Shown: positions 32,548 through 45,100 of the stretch, one piece after another
Numbering within the stretch: position 1 is the first letter of the stretch
Layout: every line of letters starts with the position of its first letter
NCBI GenBank assembly: GCA_026413225.1
Contig: CM048552.1
Location: forward strand, 64,185,001 to 64,249,000
Source: Otis tarda
Lineage: Eukaryota; Chordata; Aves; Otidiformes; Otididae
Reading direction: 5' to 3'
DNA: 64,000 bases
Notes under the pieces: generated by a model
The model's input: only the letters and a program-made list of their open reading frames with translations
Database searches by the model: none
Told to the model about the DNA's origin: nothing
Translations under genes and position numbers: made by a program

Positions 32548-35500
32548 ATTCAGTAAACATTGTTATATAATGCTATGTAAGCATATATATATATTTGTTC
32601 CGTTAGACTTCAATGTGTCTGTGGTGAATTTTGTCTGATATTTGTGTTGTCCAGTTGCCTGGGTAGTTGCAAGGATGAGGACCTCCATACGGTTGACTAA
32701 TACCATTTCATATGGGCAGCACACTTTGTTACCTTGTTTTTCATTCTTTCTTTCAGATACTTCATAAATGCACTCAACAACACTGATCCTAGGCTGAACT
32801 TTGGGTGCTACAGCCCCCACTTCCATACAAAGACCTCATTATTGGTCTTACCCAGGGATTCTCAGTTCCTTTACTAATATTTAAAGAGTGACAGGACCTT
32901 ACCTCTTATCCTAAAATTACCAAGCTCTCCTAATAGCTTTTTTTCAAAGTGTGAAAAACAACCAGGATGTTTTTAAAGGCTTCACATAGATTAGGAAGAC
33001 ATGATTTATCATTGTGAAAAATGTGCTTTTCTTAGACTTTTCTATTTTGTGGGGCTTCTGTTTCAGGCTAGCTGGTTTACACTTGCCTTTAACTGATTTT
33101 TCTCAGCTCTGGAAATGCAGTTTAGTGCAATAAAATTTCTCAAGTTGTTTCTTTTTTATTTATTTATTTACTTTATTTTATTTCCCGTAACTCTGTGTGG
33201 CACTTCTGCCTCAAGTTCTCCACTTGTACAACCCTAGGGCATGCATTTCTCTTCCCTGCTTGAAAGTGAAAACTGAAGCAGAGCCATTTAACTTCTATGC
33301 AATCTCTTTCTCTGCCCTCATTGACTTCTTTGCATCAGAGTAGTATGCGACACAGTCTGCAGGACCCACTGGCTCTTCTGGAGTTCCAGTTTCCCATGTG
33401 ATTAAGGAATGTTTTATTACTTGTCACTATGTATTTGCCTCCTTGTTCCTCAGCCTTGCTCTTGGACCTCCTAATCTCCATTTCACATCTCACCTGCCAA
33501 AGCTGTTCTCTTCTATTAGTTTCACTTTCCATTTTCTTTCTTTTAAGTATATTCTGTGAATTAATAAATTCTTAAACTAAGTCTTTTTTTTTTTCTGAGT
33601 CGCCAGGAGTGTCACAGTATCATCAGTGATTGCACTTTGGCATCCTTTCAGAATATCTATGGTCATTCCTTGCATGCTTTATTAAAGGAAGACTTGCAGA
33701 GAACAGAAAGAAGTGACTCTCAAATACTGTACTTCTTGAAGCCTTGTTCTCTTGGGACTGCTAACAACCTTCCTGTCATAGCATCCACTATAATCATGTA
33801 GTAATGCTGGGGGTGAAGATTTCAAAGGATTGTGAGATAATTCTGTGTTTACATCCTATGGACATGTGTCCTAACTGTGGCAGTTCTCCCTCTGGTCTAG
33901 AAACATAGCCCTGTCTAATTCCTAAATCAATTATTTTCTATTTTTTGGGACTAACTCATTGTAGCCTTTCCTTCTTCAAGTTTCAACCTATCTGCCATCA
34001 TATGAATTGGCTACACCAACAATAAATAATTTATAAAAATTATTGCACTTTCACATTTCTAGAAAATGGCTATGTTGTCATCATTTGATCACCGAATGTT
34101 TTACACCTATCATCTCTGGTCTGAATTGGAGAATTGTATTCTGTCACCTTCAGGACTGTAGTTCAGAATTTGTAGTTGGAAACACTCCCCTAATGTACCT
34201 CCCGAAAAGTCAGATTTGTACTTCTGGCTTCTTCCTCTTTCTTACTTAGTATATATGCAAATAGCTCAAGTTTGTACATTTTCTCCTTTTAGAGGAATCC
34301 CTTCTAAGCATTTTAGCTAAAGGCCTGATCTAAAGTCCACCAAAGTAACTAAATATGTGTGTAAGAATAAATGTATGTATGTAGGCTCATTGTGATTTAG
34401 ATTGACTGTATAATTTGTCATTAACACTTATTTTGTTACTACCGTTTATTTTTTATTTTTTGATTAACACTTGAGCAAGCTGTGCTCCAGGAAGCTGTTT
34501 GTGATATCAGATACGTGAGCTGATTGCACTCCTGTATATCTAATTTGAGTCCCTGGTGCTTTCCAGCTGTGGTGAATGGACAACTCTTTGAAAACAAGTA
34601 TCTTGTCAGAGTTGGAAAACCTTGTGAATACTACCCTTTTTGCCTTAAATCTGGCTGTGTTCAGTTAATCCGATGCTGACTTAGTCTCCCTGCATCTCAG
34701 AGAGAATGTTTTTAATATTAACTTCTTGTAGTAACACCTATACTTTTAAAACGTCTTTAATTTAACTCTGAGAATTATTCATATTCTGGCCAAAATTGAT
34801 GCTTCCCTCTCCCCCAGATTTCTATTATGGAAAATCAAGATTAAAGACATGGCAAGTTGAGGTTACAGGTACTTTAAGGTAATTACCTTTTAAGTAATTA
34901 ATCCCAAAGCAAATCTTTGGTTTTTTGAATGGGAGGAATCTTCTGTTGCATCCTTCATTTCAGAGCTATCCTGCATGCTTAGTGGTGGTGGAAGGACAGG
35001 TTCTGAGCACCCACTGATGAGTTTGCTCCTCAGCAGAAGGTCAGGAACAGCCCCTTCCCCAGGTTGCATTTCTGTGCACAGATGGAGTGAGAGAGACCGG
35101 GGACAGTAGTGTATTATCACCAACTGATGTCACAACAGACAATCTCAAAGCCTCTGTGCATCGTTTTTTTTTTTTTTTTTTTTTTTTTGTATTTTGATAC
35201 AAGCTGGCATCTCTTTAGCAAAGGCAAATCAACTTTTTAGCAGAAGCAAACATATGCCAGGAGCAGGAAGGGGCAGAATTGATCAGGAAGATCAGGAAGA
35301 AATGGACTTCTGTATTTAACATAGTTTTACTTATTTTTTTTTTAGCTAAACACAAAGGTGAGTCGAGCCCTTTCTTAAATTAATATCTTTAGAGAAAAGC
35401 ATCTGGAGAGGAAAGAGGCAGTTGTGAACGTCACCTAGGCAGTGTGTGCAATTGTTCTGCCTTGATTTTTAGCAAACTAGTGTGTGTAACTTAGGTGCAT

Positions 35501-38500
35501 TGCCACTTGTAAGCCCCGTCTCTCAGCATTTCCACATAAGCCTGTTAACTGGATTGGGCTGGACTTAAGAAAAAGCTCGTTCCTATTCTTGATGAGCTCA
35601 AGTGGCTTTTATGTAGGGTACTGTGAATGGGCACAAGGGCTTAGTGCTCCTTGTCGTCATGTGAGTGGCTAAATGCGTTAGAGCTTTTGCTGTGACACAT
35701 GCAGCACCAGCAGCCACAGAAGCCAGCTGAGGTTGCCATTAACCTCCTGCTTCTAATGATGGTGCCTTTAGATCACTCGCCTACAACGCCTCTGAGTGTG
35801 GCAAATGAAGGGGTGGCAACAAGTAGCTTTTGTTTAGAGTAATGTTTAGGTGGAATGAGAAGAAAAATGTGTCTGTTTTTAAGGGTACTCCTCTGTGCAT
35901 GGGCTTTGGAAATGAAATAACTTGACCTTTCTTAATAGCACATCTGAATTTCGTATCCAGCTGGACTGAACCACACAGTTAGCATACTGATCACAGCTCA
36001 ATGGAAATGTTTTTGTCCTGTGACAGGTAGAAACAAAGACCGCCAGCCTCCTGGGACGGGAGTGAGCCTTCAGCTTTGGATGGTGGGTCTACGGGATTTG
36101 GCGGCTCTGTTAACACAGCAGTGTCATATTAGCCTATCGATAATGTACTCTGCTGTTCTTGTGTTCTCCCCTCCCAGCTCATGCAAGATTCATGGCATTG
36201 TCTTATGGTGTGCTTTTCCGTACATGTGGTCCACAGGCTGCAAACCTCTGTGAGGTCTCACCATAGCCTGCTGTTGGTCCTGTTCTACTTCTTCCCTGTT
36301 TGCATTGTGGAGCAGGAAGCACACGTGTCGAACTTGCAAATCACAGCAACAGAAGTCACAAGCACAGTAAAAGTCAAAATGATCCTGAAAAGCTGGACAA
36401 TTTCTCTGCAACTGAGAGAGTTTTTCACAGAGAAATGAAACATGCTGACCTTTGGGGTTAATAAAATGCGCACACATAAAATTTGGAAACATGGGTGTAG
36501 GATAGCAGGACAAGGTCTGACAACAATTTCTGTATGCTGCCAAGGATGCTGAGTGTTCATCTGTTAACCCAGTCACTCCAGGACAGCTGAGCTCTAGTTG
36601 TGGTTTGAGCGAGTTGCTGATAACTTTGATGCACAGGGACTGGTGCTTTCAGTCATGACATATTTTGGGCTGAGAATTTGTATCTCCAAGTGAGAATCAA
36701 GTGTAGTGGCTGGAATGTGTTTGACCACATTTGATGCTACTTCAGCATCTGCTTCTTTGGAGGCTGGGTTTTTTAGGCGAAGATCTCTCATAGTGTTTGG
36801 GTTTGGCATTTGTGATTCCTGCAACATCTGCCATAACTATCCAGACAGATGAAGGTGATGTCCAAGAAAGGAGCATTACAAGGTTCCCTAAACCTGAGGA
36901 TGGAGAACTTTCACAATGGGCCATGGCAAACCAAGGCAGGACACACCAAGAAGCTCCCCTCCCTAACATTCATTGTAAAAGCAGCGAAGCTACTGTGGTC
37001 TTACACCCCTTTCCTAGGGCCAGACGTAGGATGGCAGGTGGAGCAGCTGGGATGAAGGGCTTTCACATTGCGAGGGCAGTGGATGCTGCAGGTGGTGATT
37101 AAGAAATGCTGGCAGTGTGGTGGTGGGGAGTACAGCGACACAGATAACTGGGGTGGCAATAATTTTTTTTTTTTTTCTTCTTGTGGCTAGAACAGGACTG
37201 TGAATACAGAGGAGATAGTGTAGGATAATACACATGGTTTTATGGAAGTCCAGGGCAGAAGAAATGAGATGGTGCAGATACAGTGTGAAATGCATTTGCA
37301 GAGTTGTGCGTGGGAAGGCTGCATTTCACTTGCCTGCAGCCAGTTTGGTGTAGCTAATAGCATTTGATGCTCTGTTGTTTGTTTTTTTTTGTTTGTGGTT
37401 TCCCCCCTTTTTAAGCAGTGTATTTACCTCATAAAGAAAAAAGAAATATTCTTCAGGTATGTACCTTCCTGGGAACTAGGAATAGCAAAGGGCACTTTGC
37501 AGTTGACACAAACAGATTTATTCTTGGCTGAATAAGCTGTTCCTGAGATGCTGTGGGCCTGTTTATAAGCAGGTGTGTGATTTGGCTTCCATGGAAATCT
37601 GGCTTTCTGTGTCTTGGTCAATTCAAAAGAGTTCAGGAGGTTTTTAAAAGCTGGTCATGATTTAGGCCCATTTCTGGTTGTTCTCCCCCATTCCCTTGGC
37701 TATTCTAATGACTTCTTTTAATTTACAGCACCTCAAGGTTGAGGAGAAATCCCATCACAAATCTGCTTGGAGTCTCTGGATTCTTTACTGCATACAGAGT
37801 TTAGGCTTTCTCTTGCTCTCCATGGGGAAAGAGAAGAAAAAAAAATCAATTGCTGACAGCAAATTGGGTTAAAAAGGCAAGATATTAAATAAATATACCT
37901 TATGCTCCCTGGGATGTAAGGACAAGTAGGTGGAGTATCAGACTGCAAGGGAGATCAGAGGCAGAGTTCCTTCAAAGATGATTTTCCAGGCAGGTGAGGA
38001 GCTGGCTGATCTGATGGCAGAAAGTTTGCAGACTATTTGAGGAATTTGGTGTTACAGTGCTCCTCAGAAGCCTGGTGTTAAATAGCATCTCTTTCCCGTT
38101 TTCCCAGTCACACGGCTGCAAAAGATAAAAGCTTCATCGAGCTCCTAGACCTTGGACTGGTCTGGCAAAATCAAGCCAGACGTTGTGAGAGGGCTTAATT
38201 CACACCATCACCACAGAAGACAAAATGGATCTTTGAAACAAATGTGATGGTGGGGGTAAACCCATCAATCATGTGAATACTGCTTTACAGTAATTCACAA
38301 CTGCAGCTTTTTTCTTAAGCAAGGGCTGGCCGAGTCCGATCAATCCCTTGGCTCTCAAATAGGTCTCAGCAGGCAGTAGCTTGCTCCTTGTGGGTTTGTA
38401 TGTACATGAAAGCCCACTTTATATTAACTCTGTGAAATAGTATTTTTTTCCCTCTCTCTAAACCCCTTAGCGCTAATTCAGTGTAATTATACTCATTGAA

Positions 38501-38933
38501 TACAGTACTGACAGCCCCACTCCTCCCCCTTTCCTGTCAGGATATTGGCCTAAAAATCACTAGATGAAGAAAATCCAAAACAATGATGGGATTCTTTGTT
38601 CTGGCTGTCTACATAGGTTTTTATTATTTTAATGTAACCCATTGGTCACACTTTCAAGTATTTCCCTTAAAACTGAAGACTGAAAATATATATTTCTTTC
38701 CTTTTAAAAATTAATGAAGAATTAAGCTTTAAGGAAAATATTAAATGCTTACTAACTGAGGATCGGCAATTATTAACAACCTGAGGCTACTGAGAACCTC
38801 TTTCTACCTTTTTGGAAATGGGGAAAGGTACCAGGAAAAGGCAAGGAGCCTCTTTCCACCTGTTTCTTCCCATGTTTATGTCTGTGTCTCAGGGATGGGT
38901 GACATTTTCCCCATCGTGTTTTCAGGGCTGAAA
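32548..38933 (+). other. Putative first intron, middle part; no recognisable exon
   Basis: No coding exon was recognised. The stretch includes TTTA-rich low complexity (about 33,150-33,182), a T25 run (35,164-35,188), a T14 run (37,163-37,176), a 14-bp palindrome AAGGTAATTACCTT (34,876-34,889) next to TAATTAAT, and a short direct repeat of GATCAGGAA (about 35,280-35,298). Frames on either strand are short and unremarkable. Confidence 0.4.
35164..35188. repeat. T25 homopolymer
   Basis: An uninterrupted run of about 25 T, the longest homopolymer in the window. Its true length is uncertain because such runs are prone to sequencing error. I do not see a retrocopy attached to it. Confidence 0.9.
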
Positions 38934-39164
38934 ATCATAGAATCGTAGAATGGTTTGGATTGGAAGGGACCTTCAAAGGTCATCTAGTCCAACCCCCCTG
39001 CAACGAGCAGGGACATCTGCAACTAGATCAGGTTGCTCAGAGCCTCATCCAACCTGGCCTTGAATGTTTCCAGGGATGGGGCATCCACCACCTCTCTGGG
39101 CAACCTGTTCCAGTGTTCCATCACCCTCACAGTAAAGAATTTCTTCCTTATGTCTAGTCTGAAT
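38934..39164 (-). mobile_element. CR1 LINE 3' fragment
   Basis: The plus strand begins ATCATAGAATCGTAGAATGG, continues with TTGGAAGGGACCTTCAAAGG and TCATCTAGTCCAACCCCCC, and runs through CAGGGATGGGGCATCCACC to TTCTTCCTTATGTCTAGTC. These are the 3' end of CR1 in reverse orientation. It overlaps the region also present in the copy at 32,191, with similar sequence. It is truncated before most of ORF2, leaving only the terminal tens of codons in disrupted form. No function is expected beyond possible regulatory spill-over. Confidence 0.95.
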
Positions 39165-42100
39165 ATAAAGGTGCAAGTGTCTTAGCACAGTATGTTTTAG
39201 TCCTTTCTAGCTCCATATATATGAATGAAACTTATGTAGTAGGAAATATCTGGAAAGCAATGATTGAAAATGATTTTACGGGTCATAGGAAGTGACACGT
39301 GAGATCATTGACACGTGAGCTCTGAATGTAGTGTTGTGGAGAAATGTCTAAAACCCATTCTTAGGCATATACATGAGAAGGCCAGACTAGGGCGATGGTT
39401 TTGATGAGAGAGATACCAGGATAAGATTCTGTGTTGGTGTCATTTTCAAAATGTGCAAAAAAGAAAGGAAAGGAAAAATTCTCCAACAACCTTAAGGCTG
39501 GAGAAAGTTTGCTCTGTGGCTTAAAAAGCTTAGTCTGCTTGACAGACTCAGGAAGAACAGATAACCGCATTATAAATACCTTTTAAAGAAGAAAAATAAC
39601 AAGTGCTGAAGGCCTCTATAACTTACTGGGGAAAGCCATGATAAGAAAAATTCAATTACAAACTAATTTACTATTTTTCAGTGTTGATGGTGGGAGGCAG
39701 GATGATAACTTCACAAAAGCTTTCATAGAAGGCAGTGGATCCCTCATCTTAAAAAGCGTAAATGGCAAATGTGGAGTTACGGATTTCAGAAGATTGGTAC
39801 AAGGAACTAACTTGGGGCTCTTGCATAAGGACATCCATTTTATCTTGACAGAAGAGTTTTTCTCAGCTGCTCAGAGGTGAAACATGGGCAGGTCAACAAA
39901 GCAGAAGTCTATGTTTTAAAAGATAGCAAATGTGTCCTGCTTTACCAAGTAATGGAGTTCTCTTTTTAACTGTAATACACAAATACTGTAATTTAGGTGC
40001 CAAATTGCTTCCTACAAAGACTGTAACATGTTACAAGTCACACCTCTTGTGTTGCCCTTTATCATATCAAATTGTAACTCAGCGACTGTAAACCTACTAG
40101 AATACAGCCAAACATCATGAGAAAAACAGAGTGAACAGGCAAAAGTGCATTACAGAAACTAAAAGGGCTGTGCTGGGAGGGCATTTACCATCAAAGTATA
40201 GAGTTGCTTACTGCTTCCTTTCTAAGTGTGTGGGGTTTTGGTTATTTTTGTTTGGTTTTTTTTTTTTTGGTTTTTTGTTTGTTTGTTTGTTTGTTTGTTT
40301 TGCTGATTACCTTGCCTTAGCAGAATGGTAGCTAAGTCTGTGCTTTCCTTTCCAGTCAAGAATGGTTTTCTTGATAGCAGACAGGCAGGCCAAAGCCCTT
40401 ATTCCTGAAACATTGTCTTACTGTCTTTAAGTCTTGGCTGTATAAAGCCTCTTAGAAAAGTGAATCTGAATGAAGAAAAAATGTGTATTTGTGAGATGAG
40501 TGCATTGTGTCAATTTTTAAATGTAAGCAAATCTCTGTAGAGTGAAATAAACTGAATCAAACTAAGGTGTTGCCAGTTCAAAGAAGAATATCCACACCAT
40601 TGTGTGCTATTTTTTTGCCCACTTTTAGTTGGGGAATGTGCAAGGTGTGCAGGGATAAGGAGGTGGCCTGACTTTTGCAAGACTGAGGAAGCAGAGGCAT
40701 TAGAGAGGAGGAGGGTGTCAGCTTTACTGGCTTCCTTTGCTTGTGGGATTGAGGGATCTTTATTTATGCTTTTCTAGTCATGTGGATAAGACAGTTCTGT
40801 CTCCAGAATCAAGAGAAATGTGCTGATTTACTTCTCGTTGAGAAGAATGAAGGAGCTTAGCAGCTTTGAACTCTAGTTCAATTTGAGCACTGGCTTTAGT
40901 TATAATAAATTGCTGGCTTTATTTAAGAAGATTCTGAAAGATCAAATCCCAAATAGGATTTTCCTAAATGGGGAAAACTTGTTTGTTCCTCTCTCTGAGA
41001 ATATGGGACTGTTCCACAAAGTACCTTTCCTCAAATTGAGTTTTCATGTGTAATAAAACTTGGGTGGGGAGGACAGGAGGCAAAAAGCAGAAGCTGTAAG
41101 CCGGTGGTGTGGGAAGTGGTTATAGCCTACATCAGTTCCCCAGATCTTAGAGCAGCCTCTGTTCTCTCGTTCTCCTGCTTTGTTTTATGCAAAGGTCATG
41201 CTTCCCCCGTGACCATTAGGACTCATTACCTTTTATTTTATATCTGTGATTAATGCTGCCTAATTTAATGATGATGTTGACGTAGTGGAACCATCTGGTG
41301 ATTTGACTTCAAAAGGTGGAAAACTTTGGGTAGAACTCCCAGCATTGGGCTAGTCTGGCTCCTGTGGAGCAGAGGGAAGGTCATTCTGGATTTCTAGAGC
41401 TGATGAGGTATTTCGTCTCTAGCTTTATGCAGGTAGCTCCTCCTATTGCTACAAAAAGTGTTTTCAACAGGTTTTGTTGTTTAGGTGAGGGCATGTTAAT
41501 TTTGAACTTTCTGTTGTGAGTAGTTGTCTAGATAGCAAACCTCGTAGCACAAGAGAGAACTTTGTTTAAACAACAGAGACAGTAAGTATTACCAGAGCCA
41601 GATAACTGCAGGTAAGCAGGCGTCCTGATGAGATTAGAAGAGCAGCGGTAGATACAACAAACAGAGGCACAGACATTATGAGCTATTCTAATTAGCTCCT
41701 AATCCTTAAGCAGACTATGCTGAACTCTGCCTGGTTGAATTGTTCTCTCTTGGGACACTGTTTTTCAATTTATGTTGCTGACACATAAGATACATCCATG
41801 CTACCTTCTGGGTAATTGTGAACTGCCAAGGCTGTGAGTTCAAACCCTGGGGCACACTGAATTGGGGAACAGTGGCCAGGAGCTGGTGCTTTTGCTGAAC
41901 AGATGGTGACCCAGAAAGCTGTATGCTCAGCATTAAGTACTTAATGACATGCAGGTGTCCTTCATGGTTTGGAGCACTGAAGTTTTTAAATTTACTCTAG
42001 GAAGTTGGTTACTTTGAAGACCAAATGAGGCTTCCCACCTCTGTGGAACCGTTTGTGGCATAATTTACTGCTACCAAAGGCTGTCTGTTTAACATAAACA

Positions 42101-45100
42101 GATGTGCAGCACAGAGCTGACCTGAACTTCCCTATAGTGGGAATTAAGCGTGGATCAACCAGAGACGTCTTCATTCAAGACAATTCAAAGCCCTAGCCTG
42201 AGGCCACCAGAGAATAACAATTTAGAGGATAATTCCTCACTAAGATATTACTGTTACCTGCTCTTAACACTAACACAAATTGTTTTATACTGGAGCTGTG
42301 TGGTTGCTCTGCCTGTGTGGAACAGCATCATCCTATTAACTTCTACTATGCCCTGAATAAATAGTGGATTTTTATAGTAGCAAAACATTTCCTAAGTGAT
42401 TTCTTTTCTGTTTCCAAGCCAGCTTTTGAAGAGGCAAAGCTACTGGTCCATGGTGGTAAGGAAAGAGGATGAGATGTGCAGGCCAGAGGAGCAGGAAGGA
42501 TGAGGCAAGGTGCGAGGAGCATCACTGTAAGGTTTCTTAGGCTCTTTCCACTACCCCTCTGCTGTGTTGCAGTGCTCTCCTTTCTGTCCTCAGTCTGTGA
42601 GCTTGTAGCATTACTTCTGGCTCTTCTACAGCTGCAGAGCTGCTTCTCACAAAGGACAAGGTGTAGACAGGTAGCAGTGATTCTGCATTGTGCCATCAGT
42701 GCTGGCATCCTTCTGTAGTGAAATATGCTTCACTAGCTTTAACAGGTGATACCTGTGGTCTTAGCAAGCTTTTGGGTATTTGGACGGAACAATTCCCCAA
42801 TAATGCGTAATGAGCAACAAGGTAGTAACCCCACCTCAGTAGCAGGCATTCAGCAAGTGAGAAAGAGCGTTATCTGTGCCTGCTTCCATTTTTGGTAGAC
42901 ACGTTCTGATAGCTGTGGAAGAGAGGCTTGGGAGCAATGGAGAATGCCAGCTTCAGTTTCAGTTCATTTGTACACACGTTCTCACTTCTATTTTTCTTTT
43001 TTTCATAAAAACTCAGTCCCTCTCACTGTGACTCACAGGCCATATATACTATTTATATTGTGTATACTGAAGTGAGCATTTCTTCTTGTATGCCTGAACT
43101 CCCCTCCCTGGAGAATCCACAGGTTAGCTCAGGCTAGAGCTAGAGTATGAGCCACCATGGAGGGTAATACAGATTACCAAAAAGCTGACGCTTAAGTGTT
43201 AGCTCTGCATCTGAGCTCACTGGCCAGCAGAGGTGCTAATGCCACTCCCAGGAAGCTTGGCACGGCATCTTGTTTGCTGAATTAACAAGGAATAAAGTTT
43301 AACGATTCCTGCCTCTTGGATGCTACCTTTTCACTGGAACCCTAAAAAAAAAGGAATTAAATTGTGGCAAAGAGATTGGGGGAATGAAAGAGAATCGTGC
43401 CTGATTAGCTTTTGGAAGGAGGAAAAAGAATTTCATGGTTCAGAATGGTAATCACTCTGCAAGGGGCAACTATCTCCTGGAGCTATCACTTAATCTCTAG
43501 GTAGGCTCTCTTCTGAGTCGTGTGTAATAGGTAAGCTTTGGACTGGTCTTCAGTGAAAAGAACTGTCTTTCCTCTATCAGGATAAGACAGGAAGGCAATC
43601 TTAGGTAAGAATTTTCCTCCTACTGACATTTGCCCTTTACAGCTTTTCTCTCATAACCGTCCCAAAGTGTCCTGCTGGCTTCTGCTTGATTTTTGGTATG
43701 CTTGAGACGAATTTTGGCTGGTTATTCTGGGAAGTCGTCAATGATCTAAATATCCCAGTATAATCTAAGAAACTCTTATCTAATACCTTTGCAAAATATT
43801 CTGGGTTTAAGGAATCACTTGCTGCTGCTTCTTGCCTCCCTTCTGTCCTGTCTATCTCTTTTTCAAGCGGTGCAGGCAAATAAACTCTTTGCAACTGCCG
43901 CATCTCAGACTTTCCTTTCCCTCCCTCTCCCTTCCTTTCTGTCACTTGCACTAGCAAGCTCCCTCAGCTCAGTAGGACAGCATGCAGTAGCACATTTTCC
44001 TTCATCTGACGTTGGGATAGAAGGTGTCATTTAACTTTTTTTTTTCCTTTTACTGTGCATCTCTTTCAGATGCCCTGAAATGAGGAGCTCTTTGCCAGTG
44101 CGCTTGTAGTGAGGTTGTGAGAAATGGGGAAATCAGAGCAACGCACCAGAAAACCGGTGCTATGTCTGAGTGAATAAGCTATTGCCTCTTAGTGCTAAAA
44201 ATTGCCTTGATATCGCGTATCAAGACAAATCAAGCTATGTGATGCAGAGATGATGGGGGAGAAAAGGCAAGCGTATGCTTTGGGGGCAAAATACCTCTAA
44301 AGTAGGTTGAAGGGATGAAGGGAATTTCAACACTATAAATACAGCTTTGTTTCTAATTATATTTTTTCCTTGCAATGAGTTGCCCATCCTTTAGGTATTC
44401 ATTGCATTTTCTTTTCAGGCAATTTCCATTCTTTCCTGGTAATCTGACAAGAAATTCTGTCTGGGGAAGGGGCTGAGGAAATAACCCCTCCTCCCCAAAT
44501 AACAGCATTTTTCTTGGCAGAATCTGCAGTTTTTGCAAGTGGACTATGTTCCCTCACACCTCCTGTGCTTTTCTTTTTCAAATCACATAACTTCCTGCAT
44601 GAGGTAACCTTTTCTATCTTGATCTGTCTCTCTCCCTTGCTTGCTCTCCCTCTGGCTTGCCTTTCAGTCAGCGTTGCTCTCTGGGTCCCTTGCTCGGTGA
44701 TGAATGAGTTTCATTCATCTTTCTTTTGGGGGCTCTGTGAAAAGCTTTAGACTTTGCCTGCTCCCATTTTTTCGCTTGGCTATTCATTTCCATGGCGATG
44801 GAGAAAGGAGGGGGGCAGCAGAGTGGGTGGCAGTGGGGCCAGAGGTCAAGAATGGCCACTTTCTGAATTAAAGCTTTGAATTCCATTAAAGGTGACACGT
44901 TGTAACCTGGAGTAACTCTCCAACAACTTGGCTGTCAAAGTCATCAAAGCAAAGGGAGAAGGAGGCAGGAAAAAGAGAGAGATCAGAGGAGGAGGAACCG
45001 AAGAGCTTGGAGTCGCTGTCAGGATTACATCTGGTGACTTAATATAGGGGTAGTTCATTTGTGTTGCCATACACTGTGCTTCAGTGAGGCCATGCTCCGA

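Noticed and set aside
35164-35188. T25 run as the tail of a minus-strand processed pseudogene
   Set aside because: The sequence following it shows no coding resemblance to any gene I know.
41780-41900. tRNA-like B-box word GAGTTCAAACCC near 41,839, possible SINE head
   Set aside because: No matching A box or SINE body could be placed around it.
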